Below, in pieces: positions 43,628 through 53,400 of a stretch of DNA of 64,000 bases. A program made the position numbers and the translations under genes. Position 1 is the first letter of the stretch; each line of letters starts with the position of its first letter. Origin of the DNA: Craterostigma plantagineum (lineage: Eukaryota > Streptophyta > Magnoliopsida > Lamiales > Linderniaceae); assembly GCA_027422505.1 (NCBI GenBank), contig JAPQWV010001608.1, forward strand, positions 1 through 64,000, given 5' to 3'. Below the pieces are notes generated by a model. The model was not told the DNA's origin. It did not search any database and worked only from the letters and a program-made list of their open reading frames with translations.

Positions 43628-43630
43628 TAG

Positions 43631-43642
43631 TGGTATCAGAGC
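43631..43642 (+). other. Primer-binding site after LTR1
   Basis: TGGTATCAGAGC three bases after LTR1, the initiator tRNA-Met primer site. The equivalent after LTR2 (44953-44965) has one substitution at its start (AGGTATCAGAGCC). Confidence 0.88.
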
Positions 43643-43680
43643 TTACGCTTGACGTTACTAAGCGCTGAAGATCCTCTACA

Positions 43681-44152
43681 ATGGGTGGTACAAGCTCAAA
43701 CTATCTCGGCAAGGTTCCAGTGTTAGACGGTTCCAATTATGCTTATTGGAAAGTTCGCGTGCGCCAATGCATAAAGTCGGTGCTTGGGACGCTATTATCA
43801 ATGGTTATTCATCACCGAAATCTGGTCCAGACGCTGATGGAGAAGTCGTTTTTTTACATGCCTGACTTTATTGTTATTTTGTGCATGCTGATCTGGTTAA
43901 TTCTGCTTGTTGACCATATGGTTTCCGGCCTGCGTATGAACTGTTTATATTTTGCAGATGTTTAACTTACGACCTTGTTATGGCTAAGTACTATTGTCGT
44001 AGTACTTTGAATAGTTTTTTGTGCTATTCTGTTTGCGTCTAACTCTAACCATTTTTAAATGTTTGTGGTTGAGTATATCTGGCCTTCAGGGGGAGTTTCA
44101 CTATGACTGACTTCTGCATTGGTTTTGGGAAGAAAGATAAAAAGGGGGAGAT
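43681..44152 (+). pseudogene. Internal remnant 1: gag start joined to 3' end
   Basis: The first 55 codons of gag (MGGTSSNYLGKVPVLDGSNY, then YWKVRVRQCIKS) run to about 43847. They then join directly to sequence of the element's 3' non-coding region (CATGCCTGACTTTATTG, compare 48728). The junction carries the shared word TCGTT, present both in gag (45173) and at the 3' side (48719), i.e. a microhomology deletion. The purine tract AAAAAGGGGGAGA (44140-44151) is intact before LTR2. Confidence 0.85.
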
Positions 44153-44949
44153 TGTTGATGTTGAGCTTTCAACTGAAACAATGTTGGGGTAACATTCTAG
44201 TCAACATCTGTTGGCCGAGAATGTTCCCGTCCTCAGTTTATCTTTCATGCCCAAAACTAATTTTATTGATGACGTGGCATTTTTCTAGTATTGTGCAGGT
44301 TATGGATAAGAGCTAGAATGGATCAAACCTTATGGAAAGAGTGTGGATAAGCTAGAGCAAAATAGGAAGAGTGCATACTAAAAATAGGAGACTTGGAGCT
44401 CAAGTGAAGACCAAGCCTTTGGAGCTGACCAAGTCGAGCCCCAACAGTCACTAACGGACCAAATACTCATAGTGGATGTTAGTGGACGTTGAGGGCAGTT
44501 ACTAAGTCATTGGAGAAGTCCTTAAGAAGTCGAAGACGTATAAATAGCGAGGGGACTTCACCATTTCAAGTGGCGCACTTACGACGAACACCGAGCGAAA
44601 GTTAGAGCTTTTCAGAGCGAGAGTTATTTCTTGAAAGAGTTTTTCTTTACTAAGTCTAGCTTTTAGAGGTCGTTAGATCTTGTTGGTTTAGAATCCTTTT
44701 TATTCGTTCCCTTTGCTAGATTAGTTTTTGACTATCTTTTTCGATAGTTTTGTAATCCATCTTTCTAGTAGATTTTTACCCCTTGGGGCTCGCAGCAAGT
44801 TATTTGACTTGCTGCACAAAAACATCATTTGTGTTCGTTCCGTTTTCCGCTGTGCATACAAAAGAGTGAGAGTGAGTGTTAGCTTAACATCGTGTCCAAC
44901 ATTAGCACAAAACTCAGCATTTACATCCATGTGTTCGGGACCACCATCA
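44153..44949 (+). repeat. LTR2 of compound copia
   Basis: 797 bp, starting TGTTGATG and ending ACCACCATCA. TATA box TATAAATA at 44539-44546. Shared between the two internal regions as 3' LTR of the first and 5' LTR of the second. Confidence 0.9.
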
Positions 44950-45002
44950 TAGAGGTATCAGAGCCTACGCTTGACGTTACTAAGCGCTGAAGATCCTCTA
45001 CA

Positions 45003-45542
45003 ATGGATGGTACAAGCTCAAACTATCTCGGCAAGGTTCCAGTGTCGGTTCCAATTATGCTTATTGGAAAGTTCGCGTGCGCCAATGCATAAAGTCGATA
45101 AATACTGGTGCTTGGGACGCTATTATCAATGGTTATTCATCATCGAAATCTGGTCCAGACGCTGATGAGAAGTCGTTGACAAGCCGGCTGAAGAGTGGGC
45201 GGTTGTAGAGCTAAGCGCGGCCGAGTTCAACGACAAAGCCCTTAACGCCATCTTCTTTTCTGTGGACTTTTTTATGTTCAAGATTATTCAGAATTGTACG
45301 ACGGCAAAGAACGCATGGGACCTACTCCAGAGGTACTGTGAAGGCGACGCAAGTGTGCGAGGAACCAAACTACGTCTTCTCCTTAATCAATTTGAGAACA
45401 TCAGAATGAAGGAAGACGATGACATCACGACGTACTTTGGAAAGCTCTTGATGATCTCAAGCGAGTGCGCCAGCCTAGGAGATCCGATGTCAAACAAGGT
45501 ATTAAATTCTAAAGCATTCGTACACTAACTGAAAAGTTTAAT
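45003..45542 (+). pseudogene. SIRE-like gag N-terminal part, frameshifted
   Basis: Gag start MDGTSSNYLGKVPV at 45003, then several frame changes (about 45045, 45110, 45170). A clear piece at 45262-45528 reads MFKIIQNCTTAKNAWDLLQR, GTKLRLLLNQFENIRM and TYFGKLLMISSECASLG, the copia gag (UBN2-like) domain. A frame change near 45525 leads into the next feature. Confidence 0.82.
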
Positions 45543-46802
45543 GTGAAGGTATCGGCGATTGAAGAATCATACAACCTAGCGACCATGGACTTCAACGTCT
45601 TGATGAACATCTTGAAGAACTTCGAAACCAACCTTGAAGTCCAAAAGAGGGCCGCACGTGGTAAGAGTCTCGCACTGGTGAGCCAGCCCTCCAAGGATCT
45701 GTCTGAGGTTGACCCCAATAACGAAGAGGACATGGCCATGATCGAGAAGAAATTTACAAAGTGCTTCATGAAGAGGAATGTTGAACCAAATGTTGGCCCA
45801 ACATTCCAGAAAGGCCAGAATGCAAAGAAATCAACATGCGCTCCTCCGTTCTACAAACGCAACCAAATGGAGAAAAGGAATACCAGTTGGGAATCTGTGC
45901 AATGCCATGCGTGCTCGGGTTGGGGCCATTATGCCAACGACTGTGCGAACACTCTTCGCAAGCGTGGTAAAGCACTTTGGGTCGATCTCTCCGATTATAA
46001 AGAGGAAGAACAGTGTGCAAAGGAGACTAAGCAATCATCAGTGACCATTCAATCCTTCTTCGACAACGAAGAAGACGAAGATCATCATATCGCCTTCACT
46101 GCGGTAACTGATGTTGAGCCAACATTAGACTCAACATCTGCGAAATTAATTATTTTCGATTATGATGACTCAAACTGTGTTGATGGGTATTTGAGTTCTG
46201 ATGATGCAGGAATAGTAACTAATGTTCGTGATGATGTCCAGACTGAGGATGCCTTCAAACAGCTTTTGACCGAATATGCAAAGAACACAGTGAAAAAGTT
46301 CGAGTTGGACACGGTAAAGGTAATGACAACGCTCATGGGGTCTACGCAGAAGGTAAGTAAAGACGAGATTGGGCAGAATGTTGACCCAACTTTGTACCGT
46401 TCTGTGATTGGCAGTTTATTGTACTTATCTGCGAGTAGACCTGATATAATGCATAGTGTTTGCGTATGTGCTAGATATCAGTCTGAACCTAAAGTTACGC
46501 ATCTTAATGCTGTTAAGCGAATACTTCGTTATGTGAGTGGATCGTGTAGCTTAGGACTATGGTTCTCCAAAGATACTAATTTGAGTCTTGTAGGCTATAA
46601 CGATGCTGACTGGGCAGGTGATGAAGATGACCGCAAGAGTACAAGTGGCGGCTGTTTCTTCCTAGGTAATAACTTAGTTGCATGGTACAGCAAGAAACAA
46701 AACTGTGTGTCTTTATCTACTGCTGAGTCCGAATATGTTGCGGCGGGTAGTTGTTGCACACAATTATTATGGTTGAATAGCATGTTTGTGACTATGAGTT
46801 AG
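45543..46802 (+). pseudogene. Fused gag-RNase H frame of deleted copia
   Basis: A 419-residue uninterrupted frame. The first part is the C-terminal half of gag, with MIEKKFTKCFMKRN and the zinc knuckle CHACSGWGHYANDC (about residues 121-134). From about residue 260 it changes to the end of RT and RNase H: DPTLYRSVIGSLLYLSASRP, then YNDADWAGDEDDRKSTSG and LSTAESEYVAAGS. Protease, integrase and the RT core are missing, and the deletion kept the frame open. The join lies near 46320-46350. It stops at 46802; the remaining RNase H tail continues in another frame. Confidence 0.85.
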
Positions 46803-46819
46803 AGTGCGAATCTGTACTT

Positions 46820-47053
46820 ATGTATTGTGATAACCTTAGTGCCATTAACATCTCTAGGAACCCCATTCAACATTCTCGTACAAAGCATATAGATATTAGG
46901 CATCATTTTCTGAGAGATATGGTTGAAAAAGAGTTGGTCCGCATCGAGCATATAGACACTAAGAATCAGTTAGCAGACATTTTTATGAAAGCATTGGATT
47001 CTGAAAGGTTCTCGGACCTGAAGAAATCTATAGGTTTGCACATGTTAGTTTAA
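46820..47053 (+). pseudogene. C-terminal RNase H segment
   Basis: Reads MYCDNLSAINISRNPIQHSR, TKHIDIRHHFLRDMVEKELV and NQLADIFMKALDSERF, the normal end of copia RNase H/pol. It is separated from the preceding piece by a stop and frame change at 46800-46815. Confidence 0.85.
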
Positions 47054-48988
47054 ATGTTGGTCCAACATTTGGATCAACATAGCATATGTCGATTGTGATA
47101 GTTACTGCTTTAATGTTTGGTTTAATATTCTGTTCTGTTTTCTGTGAAATGACTTGATTCGTCTTGATTGGTCCCTAAATAAACCCGATCCCTCTTTTAT
47201 AGGCTCTTGTAATACGTCCCTAGGTACACGGCATTCGTTGTGACGATGTACACTTTGCGACTAAAAACCAATCATTTTTTTATTTTGATTAGCATGCTCA
47301 TAAACTCTCGGCTAGATATAGGTATTTGGTACTAAGTTTCCTTAGGTACACGGCATTCGCGTTGACGATGTATACTATGCGACAAAAAGCCGAACCTTGA
47401 GGCTGAGGGTATAAGGGCAGTGCATAAATTCGTTCTGGGTATATGAGGTGAAAGGGTAGAAATAAAGGGAACTGATTTTGAGAAGAATTAAGCAGAAAAG
47501 TCTAGGATTACGGAATTAGAATGTTGAGTCAAATGTTAGGGCAACATGTGATTGTCAGTTCGATATTGCTACATTTTGTGCTTTCGTTTTGTCCGTGTCT
47601 GTTTTTTAGTACTGTTTTTATTTGTCTTGGGTGTCTAGTTATCTCTCAGAATTGCATTAGAAACTCTCGAAGAACAGCTCTTTACACTTGTCTCTATGTG
47701 TTCATCGACGTCGCTCAATCGGTTAGTATTCTTGATTCTACCTTGACTTTTGACTTAGTGGTCTTTTTGGTAGAAACGTGGTCTGAAATGCTCCTATTTA
47801 CTCGCATGACTTAGTCTCAAACTTGTCTCTATGTGTTCATCGACGTCGCTCAAACGGTTAGTATTTCTTGTATTTACCTTGACTTTTGACTTAGTTGTCT
47901 TTTGGTTGAATCATGGTCTGAATTGCTCCTATTTATTCGCATGACTTAGTCTTCATATTTGCTCCTATGTGCTCGCGTGTTTGTTTGAAATATATTATTT
48001 TTAGCTCCATGATTTAATTAGGCGGTTTGTGAACTTATTTAGCATTCAATATGTTTCAGCTCTCATATGTGTCCAACGGTTATTTTCTTAGTCTCATTTA
48101 CTCCACTATATGCGATTTTCTGTTAGTGGTGTGTGGTATTTGTAATCGTTGAAACATGCGTATATGAAGTGATTTGATTGATCGAATTTTTATTCACAAA
48201 CCCTAGCTCCTTAACCGACTTCATTTCTCTCTGCCCCCGAATTACTCTCATATCAATTTCTTATAGATTTATCTTTGATTTCTTTATGGGACTAACTTGT
48301 TTCTGAGTCTCAGAATGTTGGCTCAGATGTTAGTCCCACATTACCTCAACATCTGCAAGTTGGCTAACAGAGAAGTTCTGTGAGTTTTTTTCTTTCTTCC
48401 CAAAAAGCGGGAGAAGGTTGTGCAGATAAAAAGGGGGAGATAAGGAAATTCAGGGAGAGCAGAATAAGGAGCCGAACAAGCAGGGGGAGCTGACCAAGAA
48501 GGAGAAGCAGTCGAGAAAGCGTTAGAAGAAAACTCCATACTCCATAGAGAGTGAAGCTCTGATTCTTTCTTTTTTGCATGCATAATTGATTTTTTCTCTG
48601 ATTTTGCATGTCGAGAAATGTTTTTTACTATATGCATGCTGATTTGCGTCTCCGATATGTTTACATGTGTGCCTGCTTACTTGCCGGATATTTTTATTTT
48701 GCAGATTCGCCTAAAGATCGTTTTTTTACATGCCTGACTTTATTGTTATTTTGTGCATGCTGATCTGGTTAATTCTGCTTGTGTGACCATATGGTTTTCC
48801 GGCCTGCGTATGAACTGTTTATATTTTGCAGATGTTTAACTTACGACCTTGTTATGGCTAAGTACTATTGTCGTAGTACTTTGAATAGTTTTTTGTGCTA
48901 TTCTGTTTGCGTCTAACTCTAACCATTTTTAATGTTTTGTGGTTGAGTAGATCTGGCCTTCAGGGGGAGTTTCACTATGACTGAAGAT
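47054..48988 (+). other. Long non-coding 3' region of compound copia
   Basis: About 1.9 kb between pol and LTR3 with no protein-like frame. It contains two direct repeats: TAGGTACACGGCATTCG at 47220 and 47343, and GTCTCTATGTGTTCATCGAC at 47691 and 47825. It also has several 30-bp modules of alternating ATGTTG and CAACAT. The 3' end shares CATGCCTGACTTTATTG and what follows with remnant 1. The purine tract next to LTR3 is missing: about 40 bp present before LTR2 are deleted between ATGACTGA and AGAT. Confidence 0.75.
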
Positions 48989-50972
48989 TGTTGATGTTGA
49001 GCTTTCAACTGAAACAATGTTGGGGTAACATTCTAGTCAACATCTGTTGGTCGAGAATGTTCCCGTTCTCAGTTTTATCTTTCATGCCCAAAACTAATTT
49101 ATTGATGACGTGGCATTTTTTTAGTATTGTGCAGGTTATGGATAAGAGCTAGAATGGATCAAACCGTGTGGAAAGAGTGTGGATAAGCTAGAGCAAAATA
49201 GGAAGAGTGCATACTAAAAATAGGAGACTTGGAGCTCAAGTGAAGACCAAGCCTTTGGAGCTGACCAAGTCGAGCCCCAACAGTCACTAACGGACCAAAT
49301 ACTCATAGTGGATGTTAGTGGACGTTGAGGGCAGTTACTAAGTCATTGGAGAAGTCCTTAAGAAGTCGAAGACGTATAAATAGCGAGGGGACTTCACCAT
49401 TTCAAGTGGCGCACTTACGACGAACACCGAGCGAAAGTTAGAGCTTTTCAGAGCGAGAGTTATTTCTTGAAAGAGTTTTTCTTTACTAAGTTTAGCTTTT
49501 AGAGGTCGTTAGATCTTGTTGGTTTAGAATCCTTTTTTATTCGTTCCCTTTGCTAGATTAGTTTTTGACTATCTTTTTCGATAGTTTTGTAATCCATCTT
49601 TCTAGTGGATTTTACCCCTTGGGGCTCGCAGCAAGTTATTTGACTTGCTGCACAAAAACATCATTTGTGTTCGTTCCGTTTTCCGCTGTGCATACAAAAG
49701 AGTGAGAGTGAGTGTTAGCTTAACATCGTGTCCAACATTAGCACAAAACTCAGCATTTTACATCAGGGGCGGATCCAGGAATTTTTTATCGCGGGGGCCG
49801 TAGTATTGATGTAGACAGGATCGAATGTTGGTCCGTGCATCATGATCTATTGCAAAGCGCCAAACAATTTCTACGGTTTTTTTTCTTGGAAACCTCATTT
49901 TCCTAACGTGAATTGAAAAATATAGGAGAAAATAACATAAATAAGGCATGCGTACTTAAAACTTCAATGATTATTTGAGGTTTTTAATTTGATACTTTTT
50001 TAGGCAAATAATTGTTTTAATTTTAATAAAGGCTCATCCAATTAAAATTTGGTAGTCAATGACGGAATTAGAATTTTTTTTATCGAGAAGTTCGGGCATA
50101 TAAGATATATTCATCTTACCTTTTTAAAATAATATGGTTTCAATAATATGGATATGTCTTTGCAAAAATTATAGTCTTTCTATTAGAGTTCTGAAAAAAA
50201 CTTATTTTTATTTTTCCTTTAATATGGTGAAATAATTAGAAAAATAAAGACAAAAAAATGAGAAAGGAAGCTAAAGTTTCTAGCATAACATATGAAATTG
50301 CGATGTAAAAAATCTTACACGTTGTAAAATTAGCACAGAAAAAATACCAATATAAGAAAATAATAGATAACCTTAAATAAGCTCAAACAACGACAACATA
50401 ACATAATATTGATATTGCGGAGCATGATAAAATATTAAAATAATATTAAAACAATAATATATGCTATGAGAAAAAGTGAAAATAACACAAGTCATATATC
50501 TTACCAAAATAAATTGCAATATTTCATGAACTTTTTATTTAATACCTTTTTTTATTCGGCAAGTGATTTTAATCTTACTAAGGTCAGTAATTAAAATTTG
50601 TCTAAATTTTTATAAATAGATTTGTATTGCAAGTGGAATATTATAATATATAGGTGAGAAATAAAAGAAAAAGAAAAGTACAATATAAACGATATAAACG
50701 AACAAAAGTAATATAAAAAGACAAAAGAACAAATATTGGCACTAGAACCGAATCGAACCCTCAACCACTTGCATGGAAAAAGCTACCACGCCACTATGCC
50801 ACATGATATTTTAGTATATTTATAAAAGAGAAACATATTTATACGTATTAACACTAAATAATACATGTATAGTACTAAAAATTTCGAAAATTTCCGGGGG
50901 GGCCGTGGCCCCCTCGGGTCCTATGCTAGATCCGCCCCTGTTTTACATCCATTGTGTTCGGGACCACCATCA
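48989..50972 (+). repeat. LTR3 of compound copia, split by hAT element
   Basis: Starts TGTTGATG and ends ACCACCATCA. About 799 bp after removing the hAT insertion and one duplication. TATA box TATAAATA at 49375-49382. Followed by CGGGC, the duplication of the whole compound element. Confidence 0.9.
49764..50940. mobile_element. Non-autonomous hAT element, 1177 bp
   Basis: Terminal inverted repeats CAGGGGCGGATC and GATCCGCCCCTG are perfect over 12 bp, with an 8-bp duplication TTTTACAT at 49756-49763 and 50941-50948. Removing element plus one duplication restores the LTR sequence seen in LTR1 (CAGCATTTTACATCC). The interior is very A/T-rich without transposase. Sub-terminal blocks GCGGGGGCCGTAG and GGGGGGGCCGTGGCCCC are related. 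The hAT class is inferred from TIR and duplication length. Confidence 0.93.
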
Positions 50973-50977
50973 CGGGC

Positions 50978-51527
50978 AAATTCATGTTCAGAAACGTAAT
51001 AGACCGTCGGTTGGGTACACAAACCAGGTAATATTCTGATATTATCAGAACATGAATGGAAACGTTCATCTTTTCTTTTCTTTCTTTCTTTTTCCGTTTT
51101 TATTCTTAACTCAATGTAATGAGATCTGGATGATTTCTTCCCTGTTCTCACCTACTGCATTTAAATTCAGTCGGTTGTTTTGTTAGTTAAAGATACGTCG
51201 CTGATGCTGTGACTACCCATTATTACTCATCAGGAAAAGTATATCGATCTATTAACACCCGTCTGTGTTTGATACAAATATCATCTTCTGAACTGGGATG
51301 CTATCCATCTCTGGGACCGGTCTGTTGAAGAATATTCAATGCGCGGATGGTTGCAGCATTGAATACGCTTTTGTTTGATCTTTTGCTGCCATTTTATAAC
51401 CAAAAAGGGTTGGCAGTCGCTAACCAATATGCTACCAAACAATAAATGTTATCAATTCAGCGATATCAATTGCACTGATGACTATAGTAATAATTACTAC
51501 TTGACAAAAGCTCAAGAGTTCGTTCAC
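50978..51527. other. Intergenic, downstream flank of RING gene
   Basis: Sequence right of the duplicated CGGGC was originally the 3' flank of the RING gene. No protein-like frame; T-rich at 51070-51110. Nothing else seen. Confidence 0.45.
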
Positions 51528-52370
51528 CTCATCTTGTTTTCTTCAAGGGAGAAACAACGGCAAACATATCGCCCCCATCATCGAGGTCTCTCATTCTCTT
51601 TACGGTTTTGCGCATGAAACCGCAGGGCAATACAGAGTTGCTTGTGAAGCCTCTTTTTTCTTCAACATCTGCAAAAACACAAAACTAGTGATTCTTGGTT
51701 GTGCAAAACTTTAGACTAATTAATTAGCTAGTTGGGACTGACTGAGTACTAGAATCAAGGATTCCCTACCCGAAGCAGCCAAGTTAGATTTAGGTCTCTT
51801 TACGCTGGATTCATCTTCAAACCCATTCTTTCTCTTCAAAACTAGGCCACCCTGAAAAAGATGACCATTTTTACTCTCAAGTTGTGACCTTTTACTCTTC
51901 GAATTGTATCGCCTTGTCCCTCCGCACCAATTACGCCGTTGGACGCTTCTTCAGTGCCACACAACCCTGCACAATGGCAACCACTCCTCAGTTGTGTTAA
52001 AAAACTATAAAAACGCTGAGTGCTTACTTTTGGAGCCTATTCTGGCAAGCTTGCCATCAACGACGAGGGGGCTCGAATCGGAGACGCCGGTGGACAGCCC
52101 GCGGGAAGAGAAGAAGCCAATCAGGGCCCGCCACGTCACCGAAGAGGCAAGGAGGTCGACGCCTCTGCTTATGAAGTGACCGTTGAGTTTCAGAGAGTTG
52201 GGCTCCAGCCCGAATACATGTGCGATGGATCCAATGTCGAGTTTGTGGTCGTCCCAAGCGATTATGTGGGTTAACTTGGCAGTGAAGGGCACAACAACGT
52301 AATCCTTCTCTGTCCTCTGCGGTCGTCTTCTTCCATAATTTCTGGGTTTTATATCTTTCACAGACTCCAC
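51528..52370 (-). CDS. Conserved uncharacterised plant protein, likely 3 exons
   Basis: Exon 1 from ATG 52370 to 52028 reads KLTHIIAWDDHKLDIGSIAH, VFGLEPNSLKLNGHFISRGV and SSVTWRALIGFFSSRGLSTG; it ends at the donor GTAAGC. A second coding block at 51852-51772 lies after TTTTTCAG and reads GGLVLKRKNGFEDESSVKRP before GTAGGG. A third at 51671-51528 follows TTTTTGCAG and reads DVEEKRGFTSNSVLPCGF, ending basic (SPLKKTR) before TGA. Exons 2 and 3 join in phase. Exon 1 to exon 2 is out of phase by one base, so an indel or a different junction is likely. Without splicing the frame ends at 52005. The strongly patterned exon 1 and lysine/arginine-rich tail suggest a nuclear protein (inference). I cannot name the family. 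Confidence 0.68.
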
Positions 52371-53400
52371 TCCAATTTACAGAGGCTTTTCACAAATCGT
52401 GCTGTTTAGATGCTGAATTTCGGTCGTGTTTCGCCGAAGGTCTTTTGGTTCTGGAAGTGTCCGTAGTACTTACTACTGTACTGCGTTCTACTTCTCTATC
52501 TAGCAACGTTTTCAAATGGTTTGTAAACTAATTATTCACAATATGGAGGAATACAAAACAATTGGGCAACATGGGAGCCCAATATTATTCGGCCCATTTC
52601 GTCCAAACCACCAAGTATAACGACCTGATGTCACTCACTGATCTTTTCTTGACCGCCGCCATGCTATTTTCAGATAGATATCCTCTATTTAATTCATATA
52701 TATGCAAAAAGCACATTGGAGGAAGATAACAGGAAAAGAGAGAAAAGGAAAAAGAAAACGTACAGTCAACATCTTTGCTTCGCTTTGCGGCAAGGCAACA
52801 AAGAAATAGCACTTATCGTTTTATTATTACAGCGTTTAAAAAGGACGAGAAATACTTTTTGTACTCCACACATTCCCATAATCAATGGGAACCCTACGTT
52901 TCTCAGTTGGTTCTATATTAGCTTTCTTCAAACATTTGCGTACACACCTACCTCACCCTCATCTATCTCAATAACAGCCCTTCGCTTACCATACCCCGTC
53001 TCTCTTTCTCCATCTCATTCGTTTACATTGTTTGTCTGAAACGTTTTGGTGGACATCACAATTTCTTGGTGGGTAGGTTCCTGGCAGAAGATTTTTTCGT
53101 TTTTTCCCTTAGATCTGGGGTCGGTTCGAGGTGTGAAGAAGCTTTGATCCTTTTCCATACGGGGAGACAAGGATCGAATATTAAGTAGGTTCTGTTTCTT
53201 GTATCAGGTAACCTAAGATTTGATCTGCTCTCCGTGGTGTGTGTTGGGATCTTGGTGGTCCGTTTAGCTGGAATCATTGATTGGTGTTAATAATTACATC
53301 AATCTCTAGCTCGAGCAGCTATTTATTGAACTTTGATTATTAGCGTCGTGTTTCCCTTAGCTCATTTGTCAGAGCATTGCGTCTGTATCGCTACTATTCA
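52371..53400. other. Divergent promoter region
   Basis: About 1 kb between the starts of two genes transcribed away from each other. It includes a C/T-rich stretch (52960-53040: CCCTCATCTATC, CTCTCTTTCTCCATCTC) likely to be the leader of the GTP cyclohydrolase gene. No gene inside. Confidence 0.5.

Larger units (their letters stand above)
42852..50972 (+). mobile_element. Three-LTR SIRE-like Ty1/copia compound element
   Basis: LTR1 (42852-43627), a 0.5-kb internal remnant, LTR2 (44153-44949), a 4-kb internal region, and LTR3 (48989-50972, containing a hAT element). The outer ends TGTTGACG and ACCATCA are flanked by a 5-bp duplication CGGGC (42847-42851 and 50973-50977), so the whole block behaves as one insertion unit. 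Gag and RNase H sequences resemble the SIRE/Maximus branch, and the long non-coding 3' region fits this. Protease, integrase and most of RT are deleted. It most likely arose by unequal recombination between LTRs of two element copies. Confidence 0.9.

Noticed and set aside
47521..47814. 97-residue Cys/Leu-rich frame in the 3' region of the compound copia, as an envelope-like gene
   Set aside because: No signal or envelope-like features beyond hydrophobicity, and part of it is a direct DNA repeat; not supported.
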